Assembly: GCF_020966635.1 (NCBI RefSeq)
Contig: NZ_JAJKFQ010000001.1
Span: 1,671,782-1,735,781, forward strand
Source: Stieleria sp. JC731
GTDB taxonomy: Bacteria; Planctomycetota; Planctomycetia; Pirellulales; Pirellulaceae
Length of the DNA stretch: 64,000 nt
Reading direction: 5' to 3'
Every line of letters begins with the position of its first letter. The first letter of the stretch is position 1. This document shows positions 27,264 through 38,082 of this stretch, one piece after another. Below the pieces are notes generated by a model. That model was not told the DNA's origin. It worked only from the letters and a program-made list of their open reading frames with translations, and ran no database searches. The translations under genes and the position numbers were made by a program.

Positions 27264-30200
27264 CTAAGCAGGTTCGACTTGGTCCAGGTATTCATCGATC
27301 GTCGTTAGTAACGATTCGATTCGTGGTAACAAATCGTTGAATGCCTGCAGCGAATCGGTCGCGTCACCTGCTTTGCCTTTCCGTTCCAGTTGCTCAACAA
27401 TTTGGACAGTGTCGCTCTGATGGAAATAGTCAATCGCCTTTTTAAGCTGTTGAGCTGACAGAAGGGTTTGCTGGGCATCCCATTGGCTAACGCTTTGAGA
27501 GAGTTGCTGCGATGATGCTCGGATTTCTACCGCATGTGTCTTGATGATCTCTCGTAGCTCGTTCGTTGCGCCACCGGCGTTTTGAAGCAGGACATTCCAA
27601 GGGATGTCCGAGTTCTTCGGAGACTCAATCGCAGCGGCCGACTGGGGCAACTCGGGCGATGTATCCGGGGTATTCTTTTGTGTCGCGACTTCGATCGCTT
27701 TAAACAGTCCTCGCGGATTGACCGGTTTAGAGACGTAACTATCCATCCCGGCTTCGATACACTTTTCTCGGTCACCGATGAGAGCGTGGGCGGTCAACGC
27801 GACGATTGGTGTATGTCGACCCGTCTCGCGGTCATGCGCCCGGATGGATGCCGTCGCCTCAATTCCGTCCATTTCGGGCATCTGGATGTCCATCAGTACC
27901 ACATCAAAAATCCGGTTGCACGCCGCTTTCACGGCTTCCCGTCCATTTTCGACAACGGTGGTGCGATGACCGGCTGCGTTTAGGATCGCCAGAGCCAGTT
28001 TTTGATTGGGGATGCTGTCTTCGGCAAGCAAGATGTTCAGCGTCCCTTGATTGGGATCGATGTCCGGATCCTTAGCCACGACACCGAGGTCTTTGATCTC
28101 AACCTCATCACGGATATGAAGCGAGCGGACGATCAATTCGTAGAGCTCGGATTGTTTGACCGGTTTGACCAGCATCCCGGAGACGTTGCTGGTGTTTAAT
28201 GTGTTCAGGTCACCGTCATACGATGACGATGTCAGTATCAGAAACGGGATCTGTGAATAGTACTCATTCGAATCAGCCAGAGTTGACGCCAATTGATAGC
28301 CATCCATCTCCGGCATGTTCAAGTCGGAAACGACGATATGGTAGGCATTGCCTTGATGGACGCTATTTCGCAGTGTTTGTAATGCTTCGCTACCGCTACA
28401 GGCGGAATCCACATTGATCCCATGTGTTTCAAGCATATCGCGAAGGATGACACGATTCATTTCATTATCGTCAACGATCAGCACATGGGTCGACTCAAGT
28501 TTCTTGATTAGGTGTCGCCATGGTGTGATTGTCATTGTCTCACCACGTTGGAAAACCGCGGTGAAGTGAAACGTGCTTCCATGGTCCAGTTCGCTTTCGA
28601 CTTGGATATCGCCACCCATTGCTTTGGCCAGTCGCGACGCAATCGAAAGACCGAGCCCTGTTCCGCCAAATTGCCGAGTGGTCGAGGTGTCTGCCTGCTC
28701 GAAGTTCTCGAAGATCGTATGAAGCTTATCTTTCGGGATTCCGACACCGGTGTCGGTGACACTGATTCGAACTTTGATTTGATCTGGCTGGATCGCTTCT
28801 CCAGAATCGACCCGTACTTCAACGAGTATGTTTCCAGCAGGAGTGAACTTTATCGCATTTCCGACCAGGTTCAGGATGACTTGTCGCGTCCGGCCAGAGT
28901 CCCCGACGAGAATGTCGGGAACGTTGCGCGCGATGCGGCATGACAGCTCTAGCCCTTTTTCGTGAGCTTTCACTGCAAAGGTTTTCAGGGTGTCGCCGAT
29001 CAGCTCACGAAATGCAAAGTCATGGTTTTCAAGGACCAGCTTTCCGGCTTCGATCTTTGAAAAATCAAGGATGTCGTTGATGATCTGCAGTAGCGAGTCG
29101 GCGGATGTCGAAACGGTTTCCAGGTAATCGCGCTGTAGGCTATCGAGCGAACTATTGAGAACCAAATCGGTTAGACCGATGATCGCGTTCATCGGAGTTC
29201 GGATCTCGTGACTCATGTTCGCAAGGAAGTCGCTTTTCGCTCTGGAAGCTCGTAACGCGTCTTCGCGCGATTGGATCAACAAGGATTCTTGTTGCTTTCG
29301 TTCGGTTAAATCGACAACGACGCAAAGGGTGAATAGTTCGTCGTTGGTGCGGACAGGAGTCAGTCCGATCTCGACAGGGAACGCGCTACCACGACTGGTT
29401 TTCGCCGTCAGGTCTTTACCCGCCCCCATCCGACGAACGGTCGGATCATCGCGGTACGATTGCTGATAATCGTGATGGATTTCACGGACGTTTTCGGGGA
29501 GCAAATTCCCGATCGAGTGTCCGACAAGGCGGCCATCGCCGTACTCAAACAGTTTTTCCGCCTGATGGTTCGTGAGAACGATTTTACCTTGTTCGTCAAT
29601 CATCAACATCGCCACAGGTGCGGAGCTGAACACCTGCTGTAGCAACTCTTCGCTTCGCTGCAAGATATCCTTGGCTTCACGAAGTGCCCGGCTTTCGTTA
29701 CCGAGTTGAAATCGCATTTCGTTGAACTGTTGTGCCAGGATTCCTAACTCGTCGTCGGAATTGCTATGGACCGGCGCATCAAGATCGCCAGCGGCAAGAC
29801 GTGCCGATGCCTCTGTCAGTTCGACAATGGGAGCCGAAAGCCGTTTGGCGATCCAGTTGGAAATGATGGCAGTTGCGATCCCCAAAATGATCGTCATCAA
29901 GATCGATAAGGTCGCGATGAAATTAGTCAACTGCGAGACTCTGGCTGACTCGGATTTCATCAACGTCAAATGGTGATCACTTAGCTGTTCCAAAAGGCTG
30001 GTCAGTTCGTTGGCGATCGGTACCGCTTCGGTGTTCAATCGATAACGCGCGACATTCCAAGGCTGAGTGTCTTCGCTGCCGATCAATTCATCGCAAAGAG
30101 CTCGATAGGCAGACAGCTCGCGGTGGATCAGGGCGACCAGTTGACGTTGTTGATCATCAAGTTGGTCTTGGTTGTCGATCAGGAATTGCAATTGCCTTTC

Positions 30201-30899
30201 GACAATCAAAAGCCACTGGCTAAGTTCACTGGTGTCGATTTCACCTTCTTGGTCGATGAATTGAAGCGGTATGTTTTGGCTACGGGTGAAAAAGCCTCGG
30301 ATGTCAGCCATGGCGGCCAGCAGGGCATGTCGGCCTTCGGCCGGGTGGCGTTTTTCCAGATCGATGGTAGCCGTAATTGAGATGAAAATCTGGTCACCGA
30401 TCGGTCGCAGATGATCGGTATAGAAAACACGCAGCGGCTGGTTGCCAGGGGTGTTCGCGACGTCTTCGATCCACCACTGCGTTTCACGTAGCCGTTGCAG
30501 CGATCGCTTTACCTGTTGGAGGTCTTGGTACATTGACGTGTCGCCAGCCGTTCGGTGTAACTCCGATAGGTGTCCGAACGCGGGATCAATCACGTCATCC
30601 CAAGCGTGTAAACGTTCCCTTTGGAAACTTTCGTCACCCGAAACGATCCAGCCACGCAGCGATGCCAGTGACTCTTGGACACCGGTGACAATTTCCATGG
30701 AATCTTGCGCTGCTGGCGCACGGAACTGCGTCAGGCGAATCGTGTGCTTGCGCAGCGTCAGTTGCAGAAGAAAAACGACGACGAGGCCGATCAAGCCCAA
30801 CATCGCGATCGATAGGTGTGATCGTAGAAGTTGGCGTCGAAGCGGTTTTCGAACCTGAGTTTTCTCGCGGGGGCTCTGTGCGATATCTTGATCGATCAT
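27264..30899 (-). CDS. Hybrid sensor histidine kinase with two receivers and degenerate Hpt
   Basis: The 1211-residue membrane kinase has TM helices at about 30-48 and 323-347 flanking a helical periplasmic sensor. HAMP (about 347-400) and PAS (415-535) domains follow, then HisKA with His564 in NMSHEIRTP, HATPase with N box NLVGNAIKF, DTGVGIP and GTGLGLS. Receiver 1 has Asp859 in SDLNMP and receiver 2 has Asp1004 in MDIQMP. The C-terminal helical region (1100-1205) looks like an Hpt domain, but the phosphorylatable His of the SAHxLK motif is Gln1150 (SAQQLKKA), so final phosphotransfer must use another protein. The gene starts 2 bases after the stop of the upstream envelope gene, implying tight coupling. 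Confidence 0.93.
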   Translation of the reverse strand: MIDQDIAQSPREKTQVRKPLRRQLLRSHLSIAMLGLIGLVVVFLLQLTLRKHTIRLTQFRAPAAQDSMEIVTGVQESLASLRGWIVSGDESFQRERLHAWDDVIDPAFGHLSELHRTAGDTSMYQDLQQVKRSLQRLRETQWWIEDVANTPGNQPLRVFYTDHLRPIGDQIFISITATIDLEKRHPAEGRHALLAAMADIRGFFTRSQNIPLQFIDQEGEIDTSELSQWLLIVERQLQFLIDNQDQLDDQQRQLVALIHRELSAYRALCDELIGSEDTQPWNVARYRLNTEAVPIANELTSLLEQLSDHHLTLMKSESARVSQLTNFIATLSILMTIILGIATAIISNWIAKRLSAPIVELTEASARLAAGDLDAPVHSNSDDELGILAQQFNEMRFQLGNESRALREAKDILQRSEELLQQVFSSAPVAMLMIDEQGKIVLTNHQAEKLFEYGDGRLVGHSIGNLLPENVREIHHDYQQSYRDDPTVRRMGAGKDLTAKTSRGSAFPVEIGLTPVRTNDELFTLCVVVDLTERKQQESLLIQSREDALRASRAKSDFLANMSHEIRTPMNAIIGLTDLVLNSSLDSLQRDYLETVSTSADSLLQIINDILDFSKIEAGKLVLENHDFAFRELIGDTLKTFAVKAHEKGLELSCRIARNVPDILVGDSGRTRQVILNLVGNAIKFTPAGNILVEVRVDSGEAIQPDQIKVRISVTDTGVGIPKDKLHTIFENFEQADTSTTRQFGGTGLGLSIASRLAKAMGGDIQVESELDHGSTFHFTAVFQRGETMTITPWRHLIKKLESTHVLIVDDNEMNRVILRDMLETHGINVDSACSGSEALQTLRNSVHQGNAYHIVVSDLNMPEMDGYQLASTLADSNEYYSQIPFLILTSSSYDGDLNTLNTSNVSGMLVKPVKQSELYELIVRSLHIRDEVEIKDLGVVAKDPDIDPNQGTLNILLAEDSIPNQKLALAILNAAGHRTTVVENGREAVKAACNRIFDVVLMDIQMPEMDGIEATASIRAHDRETGRHTPIVALTAHALIGDREKCIEAGMDSYVSKPVNPRGLFKAIEVATQKNTPDTSPELPQSAAAIESPKNSDIPWNVLLQNAGGATNELREIIKTHAVEIRASSQQLSQSVSQWDAQQTLLSAQQLKKAIDYFHQSDTVQIVEQLERKGKAGDATDSLQAFNDLLPRIESLLTTIDEYLDQVEPA

Positions 30900-30901
30900 G
30901 G

Positions 30902-32098
30902 CTATTGCTGATTGCTCGGCGAATCAATAGAGCCAAGCCATTCCGGGTGCGCTGTGCTGTACTGATCAATCTTTTCGAGTTGCTGTTTCAGGATTCCTAC
31001 ACGTTGAAAAACATGTGCCGGGAATTTACGCCCAGATGAGTAGACCTCTCGTGGGGGCAACGCGTTTGGCAATCGTGAATGAAGGTATGCCAATTCGGAA
31101 ACCACAAGCGACGCAAGGTTCAGCACGTCGCCAGGTTCGATTTCAATGTAACGTTGGTTCCGTGGCTCGATTTCAAGAACTTGCAAGCCTGACTTCATCG
31201 CGAGATTGCGGATCTTTTCCAAGCAGTCGAGCAACTCCGCATACACATCGGCTGGCATTTTGTTGGGCTCGAACTTTGGTTCCAATGGCATCACCTGCCC
31301 GGAATCGGTTTGTTCCAGCAAACGAGACGTGTAGCTAATGCCCACGGTGACTTGTTCAAACACCTCACTTGGTGAGATGCGCTTATCCAGCAGGTAATTG
31401 AGCTTTCGGTTCGCCAACACAACCGACTCAAACAACTGTTCCGGCGAATGCTCCGTGATAGAAGTCACAGTCAAGTTTGGACTGGAAATTTGATAACGTT
31501 GTTTGACGCTGTTGATCCGATCGATCGTTGCTTCGACCAACATCATGACGTCAGAGTATTGGTTCGATGCCGTTGAAGGCGGATTGCTGCGTAGATGTTT
31601 GCGAGTGTGGTCAAATGCGAATCGATCCGCGATCCGAAAAAGAACTTGCGATTGGAAATAGATCTCCCGAGGTCCGACATTGCGTGCAATGAAGTCCGAC
31701 TGACTATGTCTCTGTCGGCCCATGTAATCAGCGATCGCATCGAGGTCGGTATGTACTTGCAACATTCGACCAATGATTTGATTGGCAGTGATCGGATTGT
31801 TCGATTGCAACGGCGCGGTTTGATTGATCTCCTGCGACGTATGCTGTGGGGTAACCTGTTCCGACTCGCTACCGGGGCTTTCCGTCGGATCGCCTCGGTC
31901 AGCAGCATTCGAAGTCGTAGCTGTGACCATGAGGCACAGCACCACGAGTGCAGTTGTGATCATAAGTGCAGGCGGAGACGCCAGAAGAACGCTTTCTAAG
32001 CGCGGCCAATCCCGGTGTCTTCTTTGATCACCTGAGCAATCTTTGATCGGGTTGGTAGCCAGCCGACGCGACAGCCATCGTAGATAGATAGTTTTCAT
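30902..32098 (-). CDS. Envelope protein of unknown function coupled to histidine kinase
   Basis: From ATG 32098 the protein has 398 residues. A basic N-terminus is followed by one hydrophobic segment (about 36-58, ALMITTALVVLCLMVTA) that acts as signal peptide or anchor, then an Asn/Gln/Ser-rich linker and a mostly helical soluble region rich in conserved-looking Leu, Arg and Asp. No family is recognised. Its stop lies 2 bases before the start of the hybrid kinase, so it is probably an extracytoplasmic partner or ligand-sensing accessory of that kinase; this is inferred from position only. An in-frame start at 32260 would add 54 basic residues before the signal. Confidence 0.75.
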   Translation of the reverse strand: MKTIYLRWLSRRLATNPIKDCSGDQRRHRDWPRLESVLLASPPALMITTALVVLCLMVTATTSNAADRGDPTESPGSESEQVTPQHTSQEINQTAPLQSNNPITANQIIGRMLQVHTDLDAIADYMGRQRHSQSDFIARNVGPREIYFQSQVLFRIADRFAFDHTRKHLRSNPPSTASNQYSDVMMLVEATIDRINSVKQRYQISSPNLTVTSITEHSPEQLFESVVLANRKLNYLLDKRISPSEVFEQVTVGISYTSRLLEQTDSGQVMPLEPKFEPNKMPADVYAELLDCLEKIRNLAMKSGLQVLEIEPRNQRYIEIEPGDVLNLASLVVSELAYLHSRLPNALPPREVYSSGRKFPAHVFQRVGILKQQLEKIDQYSTAHPEWLGSIDSPSNQQ

Positions 32099-32958
32099 CT
32101 CGCGAACTCGTTTCTGTTCAGAAACTTCCTGGGGCGTGCGGAGAATAGAGGATTCGGGAGGAAAGCTTGTTGCTGTTTTCGCTACAAGTTTCCCTCTTTG
32201 CTGGCATTTCCTCCGACGCCGATTTCGACGGTGGTAGGCTCGTCCAGTCCTCTGCAACATTGAAAGATAAGGCGCTCTTCGGGGGGCATACCCAAAGTGT
32301 CCTAAAACCCGATGGAACGTCGCCCGGATTGCGTAGGGAAAGGGTGAGGTGGTTGTAAGGGAGGATGTGGCGCCTCTAGGGCGGTCAGGTGTTTGACTCC
32401 CCGCTATTGTTTGTTAAAAAACAGCGAAGCTGACGCCGTGTGTTGGCGCTTTTCTTTGAATGGAAGGGTCGATGGAAGCAGAACCAGGGCGGGGACATCA
32501 TGTTCCCTCGGAAAAACAACGCCTGTTACTAGACGATTTCATCAACCTGCACTTCGCATTGCGTTCACGGGTCGAACGAGAAGGCGCCGAACTTCAATCA
32601 CTCGTGATGCAGTCGCTTGAAGCACGAGCGGGAGGCGTAGCGTTTCCAAGCAGTGATGGTGGTGAACCGATTGAGTCGGCTCCCTTCTTCAAATTTATTT
32701 AGAAGCGAAGCAGCTTCCGTTGATACCCAGCCCCGCGACTGCTTTTTAGACACTGTGCTTCGTCAAGCAGAAAGCTTGGCAACGCGGAATCGATTTCAAA
32801 GCTGTCTGATACTCTCGACTGTCTGGACTGAAGCAAACAGATTCAAGCCGGAGTGTACGTCACCGAAGACTTAAGACGATCCCTTGATCTTGTCGCCGCC
32901 CTCGAGAACTGCGCGTTTACTACAAATGTTTCGCGAACGGCAAGGCGTTGATTCAAGC
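32099..32958. other. Long spacer with at most one doubtful ORF
   Basis: Apart from the weak frame at 32460-32702, no gene is supported. Short stretches have gene-like codon use without start or family, so this may be decayed coding DNA. Confidence 0.4.
32460..32702 (+). CDS. Doubtful small hypothetical ORF
   Basis: The frame has 80 codons. Residues about 18-60 (KQRLLLDDFINLHFALRSRV then EREGAELQSLVMQSLEARA) look like a helical protein with normal codon use, but there is no clear ribosome site and no family. It could be the remnant of a larger gene. ATG at 32472 is an alternative start. Confidence 0.3.
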   Translation: MEGSMEAEPGRGHHVPSEKQRLLLDDFINLHFALRSRVEREGAELQSLVMQSLEARAGGVAFPSSDGGEPIESAPFFKFI

Positions 32959-33072
32959 CTATCGTGATCGTGCGTTTATGTGGTTGATATCTTTGACTCG
33001 CGGTGAATGCCGGATTTCCATCACGACAAAGGCGAGACTAACAGCGGTGATTCCAAGTAAACCCATAATCAT
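32959..33072 (-). CDS. Small single-pass membrane protein (37 residues)
   Basis: ATG at 33072 is preceded by a strong AGGGAGA Shine-Dalgarno sequence 5 bases upstream, unusual in this window. The product begins MIMGLLGITAVSLAFVVMEI, one transmembrane helix, followed by a polar basic tail ending ARSR. This is shorter than most gene callers keep. No family is recognised. It lies upstream of nrdB's downstream spacer on the same strand and is probably its own transcript. Confidence 0.5.
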   Translation of the reverse strand: MIMGLLGITAVSLAFVVMEIRHSPRVKDINHINARSR

Positions 33073-33282
33073 GGTGATCTCCCTGTAAGAGTTATTCAGC
33101 TGATACCACATGATGCAACTGCTATACCAGCTCAACTAGCAGAGCTTTTGAGATGGTTCTGCTGCTCGCTGCGTCTAAAAGTTGGAACTGATCTCAATTT
33201 GATACTTGGCGATGCAATCATGCGTTCGTCGGAAATTACTAAACCAACGATCGGATGTTCAGCTGTGAGTGCTTCTGCAGAG

Positions 33283-34295
<1,013 letters not shown>

Positions 34296-34299
<4 letters not shown>

Positions 34300-34611
34300 G
34301 GTTCTGGTGTGTTGAGACAAAGAGCGGGCTTAAACTCGGGGATCAGTTGGAATAGGGCACGTTGATCGGACGCGTAGCCATACAGCGAGAGATAGACGTG
34401 TCGGTAGTTGGATTGGACCGGCTAAGACGAGATCGTCTTGCCCAAGGTGAGTTGCGTAAAAAGGGCCGTTTCGATTGGGTAAGTCGAATCCGCCTGCGTC
34501 AGTCAGAATGATCAAACTTCCATCGGGCTCGAAACGCTGCCACGATCTCGCAACACCCGGAACGTGTTCCACTCGAAAGGCGCGTTCGATCCACTGTTGA
34601 TAAAATCGCAT
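34296..34611 (-). pseudogene. Frameshifted small ORF between nrdA and nrdB
   Basis: The first frame (from ATG 34611, MRFYQQWIERAFRVEHVPG) reads well to about residue 64 (ATHLGQDDLVLA), then turns into implausible sequence and runs to a stop at 34330. Skipping one base near 34419 restores a protein-like reading (VQSNYRHVYLSLYGYASDQ then [13 protein letters not shown]) that ends in TGA at 34296, overlapping the nrdB ATG as ATGA. The intact product would be about 104 residues, family unknown. A single-base insertion, a sequencing error or programmed frameshifting are all possible. Its place between the two reductase genes suggests a link to the enzyme. Confidence 0.6.
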
Positions 34612-34724
34612 CGTTCATGTCGATTGCTGAAGCAACAAAGAACTGGCTTCATTACTGCTGAGAGTCACTTCTGAATAGATCCCATCCGATGCCCCACCGG
34701 ATAGGTCTTCAGCTGATCGGCGCG

Positions 34725-37568
34725 TTACTGGCAGGCCTCACACTCGGGGTCTTCAAGGCTGCATAGATTCGCAGATGCTGGGTCTGCTCGATCAACGCGG
34801 ATCTCTGATGAAGAACTGGACGACTTCATCCAACGCGGCTGGATTCCGTGGCGATTGACATCCACCGTTGACTTTTCGACCTGAGTCGCGGCAAGCGAAC
34901 GAAGGTAGTACGTTGTCTTCAAACCACGTTGCCAAGCCAATTGGTACATCGCGTCGATCGCTTTGCCGCTTGGATGCGATACATAGAGGTTCAGCGACTG
35001 GCCTTGGTCGATCCACTTTTGCCGTCGGGCGGCAGCATCGATCAGCCATCGCGGGTCAATTTCAAACGCGCTACAGAACAACGCTTTAACGTCGTCGGGA
35101 ATGCTTGGCATTTCCGCAAGAGTTCCGTCGTGATATTTCAGTTCGTCGAGCAGTTCAGCGTTCCATAGACCTCTTTGTTTCAATTCATCGACTAAGTCGT
35201 TATGAACTTGGATGAAGTCTCCAGACAGATTGCTTTTCGCGTAGAGGTACTTGTAAGTCGGCTCGATCGATTGGGTGACACCGATGATTGTTGATATCGT
35301 TGCCGTGGGAGCGATCGCTAGGCAGTTGCTGTTCCGCATCCCACAAGCCGCGATCTGCTTACGGACGATCTCCCAGTCCATCGTTTGACGTCGATTGACT
35401 TCAATTTCCTCACCACGTTCGGCGGCTAACTGTTCGATGGTGTCGATCGGCAATAGACCACGGTCCCACTTTGATCCTTGGTAGGTCTCGTATGTGCCTC
35501 GCTCTTCGGCCAGTTTTGACGATGCCAATATCGCGAAGTAGCTGATCGCTTCAGAGCTTTCGTCAGCGAATTGCATCGCGTCTTCGCTGGCATAGCTAAG
35601 CCCCAGTTTTTGCAAAGCATCTTGGAATCCCATCATGCCCAGACCGACAGGACGGTGTCGAAGATTCGCGTTGCGAGATTTCGGTGTCGGATAGAAGTTG
35701 ATATCGATGACATTGTCCAGCATCCGCATCGCCGTCGTGATCGTTTGCCGTAGCAACGCGTGATCAAATTCTCCGTCGATGATGTGAGCCGCCAGATTAA
35801 TGCTGCCCAAGTTGCAAACGGCCGTTTCGTCTTCGTTCGTGTTAAGCAGAATTTCGGTGCAGAGGTTGCTGCTGTGAACGACGCCAGTGTGGTCCTGGGG
35901 GCTGCGGATGTTCGAAGGATCTTTGAATGTGACCCAGGGGTGGCCAGTCTCGAACGTTCTGGTCAGAAGTTTCCGCCATAGTTCAACCGCACTGACTTGA
36001 CGAAATTGTTTGATCAATCCGATGGCCGCTTGTTCTTCATAGTGTTCGTATCGTTCTTTGAATGCCACGCCATAAAGGTCATGCAGGTCCGGCGTCTCAT
36101 TGGGGCTAAAAAGGGTCCACTGCCCTTCTTCGCGAACACGCTGCATGAACAAGTCAGGAATCCATGCGGCGGTGTGCATGTCATGGGTTCGACGACGATC
36201 ATCACCCGTGTTTTTTCTTAGGTCCAGAAACTCTTCGAAATCCAAATGCCAGGGTTCAAGGTACGCACAGACAGCGCCCTTTCGTTTTCCGCCTTGGTTG
36301 ACAGCGACCGCTGCATCATTGACGACTTTCAAAAACGGGATGACGCCTTGGCTGGTACCGTTGGTGCCTTTGATCAACGATCCCGTCGCCCGGACACTAG
36401 TCCAGTCGTTGCCTAGCCCGCCCGCCCATTTCGAAAGCATCGCGTTGTCACTGATACACGCGAAGATGTCTTCCAGGTCATCTTGCACCGTTGTCAGATA
36501 GCAACTGCTCAGCTGCGGGTGTTGTGTCCCGCTGTTGAACAATGTCGGTGTGGCGCTGGTAAATCGAAACGACGATAGTAGGTCGTAAAACTCAATCGCA
36601 CGGTCGGTACGATGCGATTGCGGTTCGGCGAGCGCAAGGCCCATCGCGATTCGCATCCAAAAGTACTGTGGCGTTTCGATGCGTCGTCCATCGACATGCA
36701 GCAGGTACCGGTCGTAGATCGTTTGGACTCCCAAGTAGCGAAACAGTTGATCGCGATCTGGGCGAAGGGCTTCACGAAGTCGGGCGAGATCAAAGTCGCG
36801 GAGTTGGCCAGACAAGCGACCTTCACGAATCCCCTCGACAATCATGTGTTCGAAGCGATCACGATATTGGCGAGTGAAGTTGTCGGCGATTTGCGTGGTG
36901 CCCAACGCGTGGCGATACACAATCGAAAGCTGCAACGCTGCCGCCAATCGGTCGTAGGCTGGGTCACGTTCGATGCGACTGCGGGTCGTTAAAACGAGTG
37001 ACCGTGCGACGTCATCAGGCGTCATGCCGTCGAAGCCACTTCGCACGACTTCGTTGACAATTTCAGCGACGTTGATTTCGATTGCGTTGGCTTCCGGAAT
37101 AGCTTTTAAGTATCGCTCCATTCGATCCGGGTTAAATCCCACGCGAACGCCGGGTTCAATTTCTATATGAAACGCAAACGACGGCTGTGAGCTGGCTTTT
37201 GTGACATCGTCCAGTGAATCATCTTGATGGCGAATCGCTCGGATACGGGCTTGTTCGGTTCGATACAAGATGTAGCGACGAGACACTCGGTAATGCTGAC
37301 GCTGCATGAGACCGATTTCGACGATGTCTTGGATTTGTTCTACGCCAAGTGACGTACCGGCTTCGGTCTGTTTTGCAATCTGGATAACATCGCTAACAAT
37401 TGCCGCTATATCTGATTCGATGTCATGCGGAATCGACGATTCCGAAGCCACATTCAATTCGGCTGCGAACGCTTTGCGAAGGGCGGTCGCGATACGGTCA
37501 GAGTCGAAACCGACCATGCGGCCATCTCGTTTGCAAACGGTTAGCTCTGTTTGATTGGAATCATTCAT
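34725..37568 (-). CDS. nrdA: Ribonucleotide reductase large subunit with two ATP-cones
   Basis: The catalytic subunit (947 residues) that makes deoxyribonucleotides. An N-terminal ATP-cone ([18 protein letters not shown]) is followed by a second cone-like region (about 130-225, [17 protein letters not shown]). The barrel has the Cys of [13 protein letters not shown] (catalytic Asn, Cys, Glu), [11 protein letters not shown] and the Tyr pair in [10 protein letters not shown] for radical transfer. The C-terminus ends ECEACQ, giving the thiol pair that is re-reduced by thioredoxin. ATG 37568 has AGGAAG 7 bases upstream; GTG 37589 is possible. A short strong palindrome (CCGGACC/GGTCCGG) sits just before the start. 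nrdB follows after the frameshifted ORF. Confidence 0.96.
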   Translation of the reverse strand: MNDSNQTELTVCKRDGRMVGFDSDRIATALRKAFAAELNVASESSIPHDIESDIAAIVSDVIQIAKQTEAGTSLGVEQIQDIVEIGLMQRQHYRVSRRYILYRTEQARIRAIRHQDDSLDDVTKASSQPSFAFHIEIEPGVRVGFNPDRMERYLKAIPEANAIEINVAEIVNEVVRSGFDGMTPDDVARSLVLTTRSRIERDPAYDRLAAALQLSIVYRHALGTTQIADNFTRQYRDRFEHMIVEGIREGRLSGQLRDFDLARLREALRPDRDQLFRYLGVQTIYDRYLLHVDGRRIETPQYFWMRIAMGLALAEPQSHRTDRAIEFYDLLSSFRFTSATPTLFNSGTQHPQLSSCYLTTVQDDLEDIFACISDNAMLSKWAGGLGNDWTSVRATGSLIKGTNGTSQGVIPFLKVVNDAAVAVNQGGKRKGAVCAYLEPWHLDFEEFLDLRKNTGDDRRRTHDMHTAAWIPDLFMQRVREEGQWTLFSPNETPDLHDLYGVAFKERYEHYEEQAAIGLIKQFRQVSAVELWRKLLTRTFETGHPWVTFKDPSNIRSPQDHTGVVHSSNLCTEILLNTNEDETAVCNLGSINLAAHIIDGEFDHALLRQTITTAMRMLDNVIDINFYPTPKSRNANLRHRPVGLGMMGFQDALQKLGLSYASEDAMQFADESSEAISYFAILASSKLAEERGTYETYQGSKWDRGLLPIDTIEQLAAERGEEIEVNRRQTMDWEIVRKQIAACGMRNSNCLAIAPTATISTIIGVTQSIEPTYKYLYAKSNLSGDFIQVHNDLVDELKQRGLWNAELLDELKYHDGTLAEMPSIPDDVKALFCSAFEIDPRWLIDAAARRQKWIDQGQSLNLYVSHPSGKAIDAMYQLAWQRGLKTTYYLRSLAATQVEKSTVDVNRHGIQPRWMKSSSSSSEIRVDRADPASANLCSLEDPECEACQ

Positions 37569-37851
37569 TGCAAGTCTTCCTCGCGGCACCGGACCTGGTC
37601 CGGCAAGAAGTGATCAGAGAATTTGAAGATGGTTGACGAAGGGATCGCAGGGGCTTTCCGGTCCAGGCGTCAAGTAAGTTCTGCAGCTTCGCACGAGTTA
37701 CCGCGAAGCCCGCTAGGAGGCTGGCTGCAACGTGGTCAGACACAGATAGTCATATTGCGAGAGACGATCGCGTTTGTAATCCAAACAATCCGCTGCAATC
37801 GATCCAGCGGCGGAGATTGTGGAGGCCATCATCGGCGGCTTAATTGCACCG

Positions 37852-38082
37852 CTATCGCATTGTTTCGGCCGAACGTCTTTGGCGAGCGTTCTGCACGATT
37901 GTGCGTTTCTGTTGACTATTCGATGACGACCAACGACCAATCTCCTCGCGTGTGCGTCCACAGCCTAGGCAAACCGCTTCGGTGTTCAATTTGCAGACGC
38001 CATTGCAGGGTGATGCGATTGGCTGAATTTCAGCTCGAAGTGACCGTTCAGAATCAATTTGTTCGTTGATCATGTCGACCAT
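37852..38082 (-). CDS. DUF1289 small Cys-rich protein
   Basis: The 76-residue protein has the DUF1289 core SPCNGVCKLN...VCLGCGRTREEIGRW, with four Cys probably binding a metal. Function is unknown; such genes often sit in cofactor or metal clusters. Its ATG overlaps the stop of the PEP-CTERM gene (TGATG at 38080-38084), so it is translated from the same riboswitch-led message. 283 bases without a recognised gene separate it from nrdA. Confidence 0.88.
   Translation of the reverse strand: MVDMINEQIDSERSLRAEIQPIASPCNGVCKLNTEAVCLGCGRTREEIGRWSSSNSQQKRTIVQNARQRRSAETMR

Noticed and set aside
37569..37851. Cobalamin riboswitch or gene directly before nrdA
   Set aside because: No B12 box or core was found in this spacer and reading frames there lack gene-like features; only a short GC-rich palindrome near the start codon is seen.
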